A stretch of 45,319 nucleotides of DNA, taken from assembly GCA_050734185.1 (NCBI GenBank), contig JBOHUE010000047.1, forward strand, positions 1 to 45,319. Direction: 5' to 3'. The DNA comes from JAFALX01 sp050734185 (GTDB lineage Bacteria; Chloroflexota; Dormibacteria; Aeolococcales; Aeolococcaceae). The position numbers were made by a program, and so were the translations under genes. The notes under the pieces were generated by a model. That model worked only from the letters and a program-made list of their open reading frames with translations. It did no database searches and had not been told where the DNA came from. Shown here piece by piece: positions 27,251 through 35,146 of this stretch (position 1 is its first letter; the number at the start of each line of letters is the position of its first letter).

Positions 27251-27406
27251 CTACCAGCGGTACCAGATGCCGCCGCCGGGCCGGTAGAAGAAGCCGATCA
27301 CCCAGACGAGCACCGCGATCACGGCCAGGAACAACAGGGTGTGGACTGCGATTGCCAGGCCGAAGATGACCGCCATCAGGAGCGCGAACAGCAGAACAGC
27401 CACCAT
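27251..27406 (-). CDS. 51-aa hydrophobic membrane protein (paralog 1)
   Basis: 51 aa from ATG 27406, which has GAGG 8 nt upstream; the frame extends to 27442 but that part is not conserved. Two hydrophobic helices fill residues 2-40, ending in the basic aromatic tail FFYRPGGGIWYRW. It matches the short 'hydrophobic protein' family common in actinobacteria and is a close relative of the 51-aa protein at 37876-38031. Function unknown; members are often stress-linked, which I recall rather than see here. Confidence 0.7.
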   Translation of the reverse strand: MVAVLLFALLMAVIFGLAIAVHTLLFLAVIAVLVWVIGFFYRPGGGIWYRW

Positions 27407-27424
27407 CGATGATACCTCAGATTG

Positions 27425-27441
27425 TGATAGCGTCACTATCA
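27425..27441. promoter_or_regulatory. Palindromic operator candidate TGATAG-N5-CTATCA
   Basis: TGATAG (27425-27430), spacer CGTCA, CTATCA (27436-27441): a perfect 6-bp inverted repeat in an AT-rich patch between the divergent hydrophobic-protein gene (start 27406) and glycosyltransferase gene (start 27464). It could regulate both. Confidence 0.45.
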
Positions 27442-27463
27442 ATATGCATCACGGGCCTCCCCA

Positions 27464-29599
27464 ATGATCCTCCAGGCCGTCATCGTTTTCAGCCTCGGCC
27501 TGGGGGTCACGACAGCCCTCGCGCTGTTGCCTCGCATGATCGCCGCCCGCTGGTGGCTGAGCCTAGCCGCGCTCACCGCCGGGCTGGGGCTGTCGGCCTG
27601 GCTGGCGACCCTCGTGCTCGGCGACGTCAACGCTGCCATCCAGGACACGATCGTGCTCGCGGGTGGCACGCTGCTGGCCCGGCTGTTCCAACGGCGGTGG
27701 AGTTGGATCGGCGCGCAGCTGTTTGCGGCGGTGGTGCTGTCCGCGGTGGCATACCTCGTGTACGCAGCGACGCTGACGTACGCCTCCGGGCTCGACACCG
27801 GAGTCGTTATCGCCTCGACGCTGTTGCTCCTCCTTGAGATCGCTGCGCTGGCGCTATCCATCTCGTACGCGTTCGAGATCGTCGACGTGCTCAGCCGGCG
27901 CGACGCACTGCTCGTCAGACCAGTGTCGCGTACCAACCCGTGGGTGGCGTTGCAGGTGGCCACGTACAACGAGCCGGTCGAGATCGTGCGGCGCACGCTG
28001 GAGGCGCTCGCGCGCATCGACTACGAGCGGCTGATCGTCCAGGTGGTGGACAACAACACCAAGGATCCCGCGCTCTGGATGCCGCTGCAGCAGCTCTGCG
28101 AGCAGCTCGGACCGCGCTTTCAGTTCCTGCACCTCGAGCCGTGGCCCGGTTTCAAGGCCGGCGCGCTCAACGAGGCGACGCGCCGTCTCGCGCCGCAGGT
28201 CGAGGTGCTCGGCATCGTCGACGCCGACTACATCGTCCAACCCGACTTCCTGCGCGCCATGGTGGGACACTTCGACGATCCGTCGGTGGCGTTCGTACAG
28301 AGCGCGCAGAACTATCGCGAGTGGGGCGACAGCCTGTACCTCCGCGGGCTCTTCTACAGCTTCCGATACTTCTTCGACGTCACGATGCCGGCACGCGCGC
28401 ACCGCAACGCGATCATCTTCGCGGGCACAATGGGCCTGATTCGCCGCAGCGCCCTGGAGTCGATCGGCGGGTGGAGCGAGTGGATCATCACCGAGGATGC
28501 CGAGGCCAGCCTGCGCATGCTGGGCAAGGGATACCGGGGTGTGTACGACCGCAGCGCATACGGCGCCGGCCTCATGCCGCTCGACTTCGACGGGCTCAAG
28601 AAGCAGCGCTTTCGCTGGGCTCTCGGCGGCGTGCAGATCATGCGCCGCTGGTGGCGCGAGCTGATTCCCCTTGCGCCTCATGAGCTGCAGCTCACGACCG
28701 GGCAGCGCATCCACTACCTCCTCGGGTCCGTGCAGTGGTTCGGCGAGCCGATCACCGCCGCGTTCACGCTTCTCCTTCTGCTGACCGCATTGGTGACGTC
28801 GCTGCACCACCAGCTGCCGCTTCGACAGTTCGCGGGCGGCGTGCTCGTCGTCCCGCTGGCGTTCGCGATCAGCGGTCTGGCGCGCGCGCTATGGGCGCTG
28901 CGCCGCGCCACGAAGTGCACATCGAACGAGGCGCTGATGGCGTTGCGCGTCTGGTTCGCGCTCAGCTGGGTGGTCACGCTTGCGTGTCTGCGCGGCCTGG
29001 TGCGCCGCTCGGCCGAGTTCCTGCGCACTCCGAAACAGCGCGAGGGCGCAGCGCTCGCGAACGCAGTGCGCTCGTCAAGAACGGAAACGTTGATCGCGAT
29101 CGCCGCGGCGGCCGGAGCAATCACGATGATGGTTCGCACGCCGAGTCTTGCGACGTTCGTGCTGGGTGGGCTGCTGCTCTTCGAGAGCGCCGTGTACGCT
29201 TCGGCGCCGCTCGCGAGCCTTGCCGCCGAGGGCATTCGCATGACACCGGAGCGGCGCCAGTGGCTCGACTCACCCCAGAACACAGGAGACCGGCCGCCGT
29301 TGCGTCGCACGATGCTGGTCGGCGCCACGACCGCCGCTGCGCTGGCGGCGGCGGCGGGCGTCGCCGCGCTGGTCGTCACGTCGCCTCCGGCAGGTCAGCC
29401 GAACCCTGGTAACCCGCCGGCCATCGTGAATCCGACGGCGACGCCCGACCCCACGGAGAGTTCGCACGCCACTCCCGACACGACGGCGACACCGCAGCCG
29501 ACGCCGTCGGTAAGCGCCTCTCCGACGCCATCGGCCACAGCCACCCCGCAACCGTCGCCGGCTCCCAGCACGCGGCCGACCGCGACGCCAACCCCGTAA
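27464..29599 (+). CDS. Membrane glycosyltransferase family 2 with Pro/Thr/Ser-rich tail
   Basis: 711 aa. Four membrane helices (1-150) precede a cytosolic GT-A domain with the D, DxD, TED and QxxRW set of processive synthases: VVDNNTKD (about 195), DADY (about 251), TEDAEASL (about 342), QRFRW (about 380). Further membrane helices follow (about 425-600). This is the layout of cellulose- or beta-glucan-synthase-like enzymes that polymerise and export a polysaccharide; the sugar is unknown. After a last hydrophobic stretch (about 615-640) comes a 70-residue Pro/Thr/Ser/Ala tail with repeated TP and SP pairs. ATG has no Shine-Dalgarno. No c-di-GMP-binding PilZ domain is visible. Confidence 0.88.
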   Translation: MILQAVIVFSLGLGVTTALALLPRMIAARWWLSLAALTAGLGLSAWLATLVLGDVNAAIQDTIVLAGGTLLARLFQRRWSWIGAQLFAAVVLSAVAYLVYAATLTYASGLDTGVVIASTLLLLLEIAALALSISYAFEIVDVLSRRDALLVRPVSRTNPWVALQVATYNEPVEIVRRTLEALARIDYERLIVQVVDNNTKDPALWMPLQQLCEQLGPRFQFLHLEPWPGFKAGALNEATRRLAPQVEVLGIVDADYIVQPDFLRAMVGHFDDPSVAFVQSAQNYREWGDSLYLRGLFYSFRYFFDVTMPARAHRNAIIFAGTMGLIRRSALESIGGWSEWIITEDAEASLRMLGKGYRGVYDRSAYGAGLMPLDFDGLKKQRFRWALGGVQIMRRWWRELIPLAPHELQLTTGQRIHYLLGSVQWFGEPITAAFTLLLLLTALVTSLHHQLPLRQFAGGVLVVPLAFAISGLARALWALRRATKCTSNEALMALRVWFALSWVVTLACLRGLVRRSAEFLRTPKQREGAALANAVRSSRTETLIAIAAAAGAITMMVRTPSLATFVLGGLLLFESAVYASAPLASLAAEGIRMTPERRQWLDSPQNTGDRPPLRRTMLVGATTAAALAAAAGVAALVVTSPPAGQPNPGNPPAIVNPTATPDPTESSHATPDTTATPQPTPSVSASPTPSATATPQPSPAPSTRPTATPTP

Positions 29600-29677
29600 C
29601 AGGAGCGCTCGCGACCACGTGAGCGCGCACGCCCGTTCCCTACCACTGCGCTGACGGATTGCTCCTGCAATCGGGTG

Positions 29678-29706
29678 TTCACTTTGTTTCCCGCAAGCGG
29701 TATGGT
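29678..29706 (+). promoter_or_regulatory. Promoter candidate of the response-regulator gene
   Basis: TTCACT (29678-29683) and TATGGT (29701-29706), with an exact 17-nt spacer, lie in the 228-nt gap before the receiver gene. That gap shows nothing else I can support apart from a possible GGGAGA/TCTCCC stem near 29716-29750. Confidence 0.35.
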
Positions 29707-29827
29707 GGGCGCAGGGGGGAGAACTCCAATTGCGGCCGGATCCAGTCTCCCGGGACGCACCGGCCGACGTGCATCGATTGATTTAGGATCGCCGGTCAGG
29801 CTGTACGCTTGGTGAGGAAAACGACGC

Positions 29828-30226
29828 ATGGAAGACGACGTCACAGTCCTTCTGATCGAGGACGACGAAGCGGCAAGCGAGATGTACCGGCTCCGACTCG
29901 CGGCCGACGGCTATAAGGTCGTCATCGCGGGCGATGGCGAGGAAGGCATTGCTCTGGCGGAAAAGGAGCAGCCGGACCTCATCTATCTCGACCTGCGCCT
30001 GCCCAAGCTGGACGGATTCCAGGTCCTGGAGAAGCTCCGCTCGATGCCGTCGACATCGGCGATACCGGTCGTCATCCTCACCAACTACGGTGAGCCGGAG
30101 CTCCGCGAGCGGGGTCTCAAGCTCGGCGCGCTCGAGTTTCTCGTGAAGGCCGATACGACCCCGGCGAACCTCTCACAGGGCGTCGAGCGCTGGACGGAGA
30201 GCTCCAAACCCTCGGTCGGCGCCTGA
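29828..30226 (+). CDS. Single-domain response regulator (CheY-like)
   Basis: 132 aa, one receiver domain with no output domain. Acidic pocket D12/D13, phospho-acceptor D55 (YLDLRLP), switch Thr85 (LTNYG) and Lys107 (VKAD) are all present, so it should be phosphorylated by a histidine kinase; none lies in the window. GAGG lies 10 nt before the ATG. It follows the glycosyltransferase in the same direction but has its own promoter candidate. Confidence 0.93.
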   Translation: MEDDVTVLLIEDDEAASEMYRLRLAADGYKVVIAGDGEEGIALAEKEQPDLIYLDLRLPKLDGFQVLEKLRSMPSTSAIPVVILTNYGEPELRERGLKLGALEFLVKADTTPANLSQGVERWTESSKPSVGA

Positions 30227-30236
30227 GACTCGCCGC

Positions 30237-30325
<89 letters not shown>

Positions 30326-30390
30326 GCGGCGACGTACGAGTATCCCCCGATTCGCCCGCTCAGGACGCGGGATCGTACATGGACCGCACC

Positions 30391-30396
30391 TACAAT
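30391..30396 (+). promoter_or_regulatory. -10 box TACAAT of tRNA-Ser(GGA)
   Basis: TACAAT ends 6 nt before the first base of the tRNA. This gives a local reference for the -10 to start distance in this genome. Confidence 0.5.
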
Positions 30397-30402
30397 CGCC
30401 GA

Positions 30403-30493
30403 GGAGCGATCGCCTAGTTGGTCGAGGGCGCCGCACTGGAAATGCGGTAGACGGGGTCTACTCGTCTCGAGGGTTCGAATCCCTCTCGCTCCG
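30403..30493 (+). tRNA. tRNA-Ser (anticodon GGA)
   Basis: The 7-bp acceptor stem is GGAGCGA/TCGCTCC with discriminator G. The anticodon loop CTGGAAA gives GGA, which reads UCC/UCU. A long variable arm and a TTCGAAT T-loop are present. CCA is not encoded, unlike the neighbouring tRNA. The last 36 bases lie antisense to the end of the SRPBCC gene. Confidence 0.95.
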
Positions 30494-30910
30494 CGCTTGT
30501 GATGTTCCACCGCTTGCGCGGGTCACGAGACGGCTGAGGTGGAGCAGCCAGCCCTGACGGTGGTGCTCGCGTTGCTGATCCGACGGCAGACCATGGTGGC
30601 GCAGCACAACCCGCGTTCCACCATCCTCCACTGTCAGCGTGACGACCACCCGCGATGATCCCGGCGGAACCTCATTGTCGCCTGCCCATCCCCATGTGAA
30701 CTCCACTCGATGCGGTGGCTCGAGTGCTACGAACTCGCCGCGTGCCTCCACTCCGTCGCGCATATGCACGCGATAGGCGCCGCCGGGAACGGGATCGAGC
30801 GTCGCGTCGCTGCCCATCCACTCCAGATACCGGCTGGGGTCGGTGAAATAGGCGAAGACCGTTTCGCGCGGGGCCGCAATGTGAACGGTGACTTCGATGA
30901 CGTCGGTCAT
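30458..30910 (-). CDS. SRPBCC/AHSA1-domain protein
   Basis: 150 aa. It has the START-like fold of activator-of-Hsp90-homology proteins, with the opening VTVHIAAPRETVFAYFTDPSRYLEWMG and the C-terminal helix HHRQGWLLHLSRL; these bind hydrophobic ligands and often sit beside ArsR regulators. The start overlaps the ArsR stop (ATGA). The last 12 residues (ARSERDSNPRDE) are encoded antisense to tRNA-Ser(GGA), replacing the usual C-terminal tail, so the gene end has probably been displaced into the tRNA. Confidence 0.85.
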   Translation of the reverse strand: MTDVIEVTVHIAAPRETVFAYFTDPSRYLEWMGSDATLDPVPGGAYRVHMRDGVEARGEFVALEPPHRVEFTWGWAGDNEVPPGSSRVVVTLTVEDGGTRVVLRHHGLPSDQQREHHRQGWLLHLSRLVTRASGGTSQARSERDSNPRDE

Positions 30911-31218
30911 AGCCGCGACGTGCCGTGCTCCTCGGATTCGGCGAGGTGCTTGAGGCGCGACAGGTGGTCGCGCCAGTGCTCCTCGACAACCGCGCGCAGC
31001 GAACCGAGCGCCGGTTGGTTCGCGCGGTAGAGCCGGCTGGTCCCTTCTCGGCGTTCGATCACAAAGCCCGCTGCCTTCAGCACCTGCAGGTGTTGACTAA
31101 CTGCAGACCACGTGACGTCGAACTTGGCGGCGATCTCTCCGGCGGCAAGCTCCCGATCCCACACCAACTCGAGGATCCGCAACCGCCGTGGCTCGGCGAT
31201 CACCTGAAGTGGCTGCAC
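30907..31218 (-). CDS. ArsR-family transcriptional regulator
   Basis: 103 aa winged helix-turn-helix, with EPRRLRILELV at the start, recognition region TWSAVSQHLQVLKAAGFV (about 36-53) and wing RREGTSRLY. No Cys or His metal site of the ArsR/SmtB type is apparent, so it belongs to the SRPBCC-linked branch that probably senses an organic ligand or another signal. GTG start with GGAGG 10 nt upstream. It is divergent from a second SRPBCC gene; the 62-nt gap holds a palindrome. Confidence 0.9.
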   Translation of the reverse strand: MQPLQVIAEPRRLRILELVWDRELAAGEIAAKFDVTWSAVSQHLQVLKAAGFVIERREGTSRLYRANQPALGSLRAVVEEHWRDHLSRLKHLAESEEHGTSRL

Positions 31219-31237
31219 TTGGTATTGACCTCCGGCT

Positions 31238-31248
31238 GCTATTGTAGC
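31238..31248. promoter_or_regulatory. ArsR operator candidate
   Basis: GCTA-TTG-TAGC is a perfect inverted repeat, extended imperfectly (7 of 9 pairs) to about 31233-31253, in the gap between the divergent arsR and SRPBCC starts. TTGACC at 31225-31230 could be a -35. Confidence 0.4.
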
Positions 31249-31280
31249 GGCAACTTAAATACCGGAGTGGAGGGCCGACC

Positions 31281-31718
31281 ATGAACATCACCCTCGCCGT
31301 CGACGTGGCGGCCGATGCTGATCACGTTTTCGACATCCTCTCGACCAGAGAAGGCCAACGCGGCTTTTGGACGGCTGACTGCGACGTCGCAAGTGACCAG
31401 GCGCGTTTCGGGTTCCCCGACGTCCCGATCGACCTGGTCACCGACGTCACTGCGCGGCCGGCAACCCTTGTCCGCATGCGCGTGCGAACGGGCTTTCCGT
31501 TCTGGGAGGGCTCGACCTGGGAGTGGGAACTCGGGCCGGCATCGCGCGCCAAGTCCGGCACTTCGGTGCTGTTCCGTCAGTACGGGTTCGGTGACGGCTA
31601 CGCCGAGATCGACCTCGGTCATACCGCGCAGACGTGGGCGTTGATACTCGACCGTCTGAGGAAATTCGCGGAGACCGGGGACCCACAGCCGTTCTTCCCC
31701 GCAGCGTCCCGCAGCTAG
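31281..31718 (+). CDS. SRPBCC/AHSA1-domain protein, second copy
   Basis: 145 aa, START-like fold: opening NITLAVDVAADADHVFDILS, central Trp/Phe-rich strands, and C-terminal helix ALILDRLRKFAETG. GGAGGG lies 6 nt before the ATG. It is divergently transcribed from arsR and from the other SRPBCC gene, so the ArsR protein likely controls both. Ligand unknown. Confidence 0.85.
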   Translation: MNITLAVDVAADADHVFDILSTREGQRGFWTADCDVASDQARFGFPDVPIDLVTDVTARPATLVRMRVRTGFPFWEGSTWEWELGPASRAKSGTSVLFRQYGFGDGYAEIDLGHTAQTWALILDRLRKFAETGDPQPFFPAASRS

Positions 31719-31724
31719 CGGCCC

Positions 31725-32368
31725 TTAGGGCGACGCATTGGCGGCGCGGAGCGACAGGTACTGGTGCACGGAGCGCACCGCCGCCGATCCCTCGCCGACC
31801 GCGGACGCAACCCGCTTCATCGAGCCGGACCGCACGTCGCCCACGGCGAAAAGTCCGGGTTGACTCGTCTCGAACGGCAACGGCGTCCGCTCGAGCGCCT
31901 TCCACCGCTCGCCGAGCTCCACGCGCGCGAGCTCAAGATCGGTGAGCACGAAGCCATGCGAATCAACCGCGACGCAGCCCGACATCCACTCCGAGCTCGG
32001 CTCCGCGCCGATGAACGAGAAGAGCGCAGCGCACGCGATCTCCGACTGGCCGTCGCGGTGGTTGACACGCACCGTGCGGAGCATGCCCTCGCCCTGCAGG
32101 CCGACGACCTCCGCGTTCGTCATCACCTAGATCGACGGGTTTTTCGTCACGCGATCCACCAGGAGCTCGACATGCTCTTGCGCAGGTCATCGCCGCGAAT
32201 GAGAATCGTGGCCGGGCTGCCGCTCTCTGCGAGAAAGAGCACCGCTTGCCCCGCCGAGTTGCCGCCACCAACGACCATAACCGGAGACCCCGCGCACTGA
32301 CGCGCCTCCGCCACCGTAGCCGCATAGAAGACGCTCGTCCCCTCGAAAACGCTCGAGGTCGGCAACGC
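31725..32368 (-). pseudogene. Thioredoxin-reductase-like FAD oxidoreductase, decayed
   Basis: Family sequence is spread over two frames. The upstream part (32368-32166) contains FYAATVAEARQC and VVGGGNSAGQA, the NADPH-binding region of the TrxR-like flavoproteins often fused to regulatory domains. A one-base deletion near 32163-32166 (AGCTCCTGG where AGCTACCTGG is expected) shifts the frame. The next frame reads LVDRVTKNPSI, then TAG (32127-32129), then continues to a normal C-terminus with FIGAEP and LFAVGDVRSGSMKR. The N-terminal FAD domain is missing. Three independent lesions make this a true pseudogene. Confidence 0.85.
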
Positions 32369-32469
32369 CGTCTGGTCCGCCACCATCACACGTACCCTAC
32401 CGTAAGGCTGAGGAGCCCCCCAGGGGAGCCGGCAGCATCGTGCGTGTTCAGCCATGTCGGAGGTGACCG

Positions 32470-32907
32470 ATGCCAGAATTTCCCGCGCCGAAGGAGGGGA
32501 TCCTCCTCACGCATTTCATCGTCGCAGCCGACGTCGAGCGGTCGCGCCGCTTTTACGCCGACGTGCTCGGCGGCGAGGTCGTGTACGACGGCCCGCCGGC
32601 GATCGTCCAACTCGCCAATTCGTGGGTGACGATCAACGTCGGTGGTGGCCCGACCGAGGACAAGCCGGACGTCACCCTAGAGCCCCCGCGGGATCTCAAC
32701 CAGGTCACCAGCTTTCTCAACATACGGGTGGCCGACATCCATGCGTGCTACGAGATGTGGAAGGCGCGCGGCGCCGAGTTCATCACGCCGCCGATTCAAC
32801 GCGCGTCCGAGATCCGTTGTTATATGCGCGACCCAGATGGCCGCATCATCGAGGTGGGGCAGGCGACCGAGCCCAGGCCGGCCGTCGCGGTTCTTCCCCC
32901 ACAATGA
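32470..32907 (+). CDS. VOC/glyoxalase-fold protein
   Basis: 145 aa. One vicinal-oxygen-chelate domain made of two beta-alpha-beta-beta-beta units: FIVAADVERSRRFYADVLGG opens the first and NIRVADIHACYEMWKARG the second, ending in YMRDPDGRIIEVGQ. The final Glu (IIEVG) is a likely metal ligand. The reaction (glyoxalase, dioxygenase or resistance protein) cannot be told. GGAGG lies 6 nt before the ATG. Confidence 0.88.
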   Translation: MPEFPAPKEGILLTHFIVAADVERSRRFYADVLGGEVVYDGPPAIVQLANSWVTINVGGGPTEDKPDVTLEPPRDLNQVTSFLNIRVADIHACYEMWKARGAEFITPPIQRASEIRCYMRDPDGRIIEVGQATEPRPAVAVLPPQ

Positions 32908-33028
32908 GCGCCACATCGACCGCCCCGCGCCCTGGCGTCCGAATTCCAGGGGGCGGCCCGTGAGCACCATGAGCTCGGCCGCCGCAGCGCCGTAGGACCG
33001 AGGTGCCACACACAGGAGAGCCGACCGG

Positions 33029-34258
33029 ATGAGCAACACCTTCATGACGTCGCCGCGTCATTTCGTCACCAGCGAGAGCGTCACCGAGGGGCACCCCGAC
33101 AAGATCTGCGACCAGGTCTCCGACGCCGTCCTCGACGCAATGCTGGAGCAGGACGCGGAGTCGCGCGTCGCCTGCGAGACGAGCGTGAGCACGGGTCTGG
33201 TGCTGCTCTCCGGGGAGATCACGACGACGGCGGTCGTCGACCTGAGCGCACTGGTGCGCTCGGTGGTGCGCGACATCGGATACACGAAACCCGAGTACGG
33301 CTTTGATGCCGAGTCGTGCGCGGTGCTCATCGCGCTCAACAAACAGAGTCCGGACATCGCCCAGGGTGTCGGCCGCGCGCTCGAGGTGCGCGAGGGCGTC
33401 GCAGACGATGACGATCCTGCGGCGCAGACCGGCGCCGGCGACCAGGGGATGATGTACGGCTTCGCGTGCGATGAGACCGAGACGCTGATGCCGACGACGG
33501 CGGCGCTCGCACAGGGACTGACCCATCGTCTCGCGGAGGTGCGGAAGACCGGCGACCTGCCGTACCTGCGGCCCGACGGCAAGGCGCAGGTGACCGTCGA
33601 GTACGCCCACGGCAGGCCGCGGCGAGTCGAGGCACTCGTCGTGTCGGCACAGCACGATCCAGAGGTGACCCAAGAGCGCCTGCGCGAGGACATCATCGCG
33701 CGTGTTGTCCGGCACGTCGTCCCGGCAGGTCTTCTCGACGAGGGCACGCGCTACTACGTGAACCCGACGGGACGCTTCGTCGTCGGCGGCCCCGTGGGCG
33801 ACGCCGGCTTGACCGGACGCAAGATCATCGTCGACACGTACGGCGGTGTCGTGCGGCACGGTGGCGGCGCGTTCAGCGGCAAGGATCCGACGAAGGTGGA
33901 TCGCTCGGCTGCATACGCCGCGCGCTGGGTGTCGAAGAACGTGGTGGCCGCGGGCCTGGCGACACGCTGCGAGCTGCAGCTCTGCTATGCGATCGGGATC
34001 GCGCGACCACTGGCGATTGCAATCGAGACTTTCGGCACCGAGGAGGTGCCCGACGATCGCATCCTCGCCGCCATCGACTCCGTGTTCGACCTGCGTCCGG
34101 GTTCGATCATTCGCGACCTTGACTTGCGGCGGCCCATCTACCGCCCGACCGCCGCGTACGGCCACTTCGGGCGTACAGACATCGACGTGCCGTGGGAGCG
34201 CACTGATCGCGTCGCCGCCTTGCAGGCCGCGGTGGAAACCCGCGTCGCCGTCGGCTGA
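33029..34258 (+). CDS. metK: S-adenosylmethionine synthetase
   Basis: 409 aa. It makes SAM from methionine and ATP. Signatures: TSESVTEGHPDKICDQ near the N-terminus, GAGDQGMMYG (about 139) and the P-loop-like GGGAFSGKDPTKVDRS (about 277). AGGAGAG lies about 9 nt before ATG 33029; the second Met (residue 6) is an alternative. I examined the 121-nt upstream gap for a SAM riboswitch and found none I could support. The stop codon lies in one arm of a hairpin shared with the convergent gene. Confidence 0.97.
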   Translation: MSNTFMTSPRHFVTSESVTEGHPDKICDQVSDAVLDAMLEQDAESRVACETSVSTGLVLLSGEITTTAVVDLSALVRSVVRDIGYTKPEYGFDAESCAVLIALNKQSPDIAQGVGRALEVREGVADDDDPAAQTGAGDQGMMYGFACDETETLMPTTAALAQGLTHRLAEVRKTGDLPYLRPDGKAQVTVEYAHGRPRRVEALVVSAQHDPEVTQERLREDIIARVVRHVVPAGLLDEGTRYYVNPTGRFVVGGPVGDAGLTGRKIIVDTYGGVVRHGGGAFSGKDPTKVDRSAAYAARWVSKNVVAAGLATRCELQLCYAIGIARPLAIAIETFGTEEVPDDRILAAIDSVFDLRPGSIIRDLDLRRPIYRPTAAYGHFGRTDIDVPWERTDRVAALQAAVETRVAVG

Positions 34259-34284
34259 CGGGCGCGCGCTCTGCGCGCGTCAGC
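34254..34284. terminator. Bidirectional hairpin containing both stop codons
   Basis: GCTGAC (34254-34259), bulge GG, GCGCGC, loop GCTCT, GCGCGC, GTCAGC (34279-34284). The outer arms carry the TGA stop of metK (34256-34258) and of the convergent dehydrogenase (34280-34282). No U tract. It probably ends both transcripts. Confidence 0.6.
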
Positions 34285-35146
34285 CTGAGTACAGGAAGAA
34301 GCCTCTGCCGGTCTTGCGCCCCAGCAGACCGGCGTCGACCATTCGCTGCAACAGGGGCGGCGGCGCGTACAGCTGCTCCTTGAACTCGTCGTAGAGCGAC
34401 TCCGCAACGGCCTGCACGGTGTCGAGGCCGATGAGGTCGGACAGCGCCAGCGGCCCCAGCGGATGCGCGCAGCCGAGCACCATGCCGCGGTCGATGTCCT
34501 CGGGCGTTGCAAAACCCGACTCGGTCATACGAATCGCGGACAGCAGGTAGGGGATGAGGAGCGCGTTGACAATGAAGCCGGCGCGGTCCCCGGATCGGAC
34601 CACCGTCTTGTGCAGCGTGCTCTCGGCGAAGCCCTGCGCGCGCTCGATCGTGGAGTCGGCGCTGAGCAGCGATGCGATCAGCTCCACCAGTGCGAGCACC
34701 GGCACCGGGTTGAAGAAGTGCAGGCCGATCACTGACTCGGGCCGGCGCGTGGCCATCGCCAGCTTCATGATGGGAATGGACGACGTGTTCGAGGCCATGA
34801 TCGCGTCGCGGTCGACAACGATGTCGTCGAGCCTGCGGAACACGTCGACCTTGAGCTGCTCGCTCTCCGTCACCGCCTCGATCGTGAGCTGACGGTCGTG
34901 CATCGCGTCCAATGACGTGACCCATCGGAGGTGCTCGAGCGCCGCGGCGACGTCCTCGTCGGTGATCTTGCCCGCCTTCACGCCGCGTCCGAGTGAGCGC
35001 TCGATGCGGCTGCGCGCGCGGTCGACGGCGGTGGTGTCCGCCTCGCACACGATGACGTCGAGGCCCGCGCGAGCGCACACCTCGGCGATGCCGGAGCCCA
35101 TGACACCACCGCCGATGACGCCGACGCGTTCCACCGTCTCCGCCAT
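34280..35146 (-). CDS. 3-hydroxybutyryl-CoA dehydrogenase
   Basis: 288 aa. It interconverts acetoacetyl-CoA and 3-hydroxybutyryl-CoA with NAD(P). The Rossmann motif is GGGVMGSGIAE near the N-terminus; SNTSSIP and the catalytic His in HFFNPVP follow; the C-terminal helical domain has NALLIPYLLSA and ends GRKTGRGFF. The ATG shares one base with the stop of the upstream kinase gene (TGATG), so they are coupled. It could serve butyrate, polyhydroxybutyrate or fatty-acid metabolism. Confidence 0.93.
   Translation of the reverse strand: MAETVERVGVIGGGVMGSGIAEVCARAGLDVIVCEADTTAVDRARSRIERSLGRGVKAGKITDEDVAAALEHLRWVTSLDAMHDRQLTIEAVTESEQLKVDVFRRLDDIVVDRDAIMASNTSSIPIMKLAMATRRPESVIGLHFFNPVPVLALVELIASLLSADSTIERAQGFAESTLHKTVVRSGDRAGFIVNALLIPYLLSAIRMTESGFATPEDIDRGMVLGCAHPLGPLALSDLIGLDTVQAVAESLYDEFKEQLYAPPPLLQRMVDAGLLGRKTGRGFFLYSG

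Noticed and set aside
29600..29827. c-di-GMP or other riboswitch before the response regulator
   Set aside because: Only a short possible GGGAGA/TCTCCC stem is seen; no known riboswitch core.
32908..33028. SAM riboswitch upstream of metK
   Set aside because: The 121-nt gap lacks conserved SAM-I, SAM-II or SAM-IV core sequences that I could recognise.
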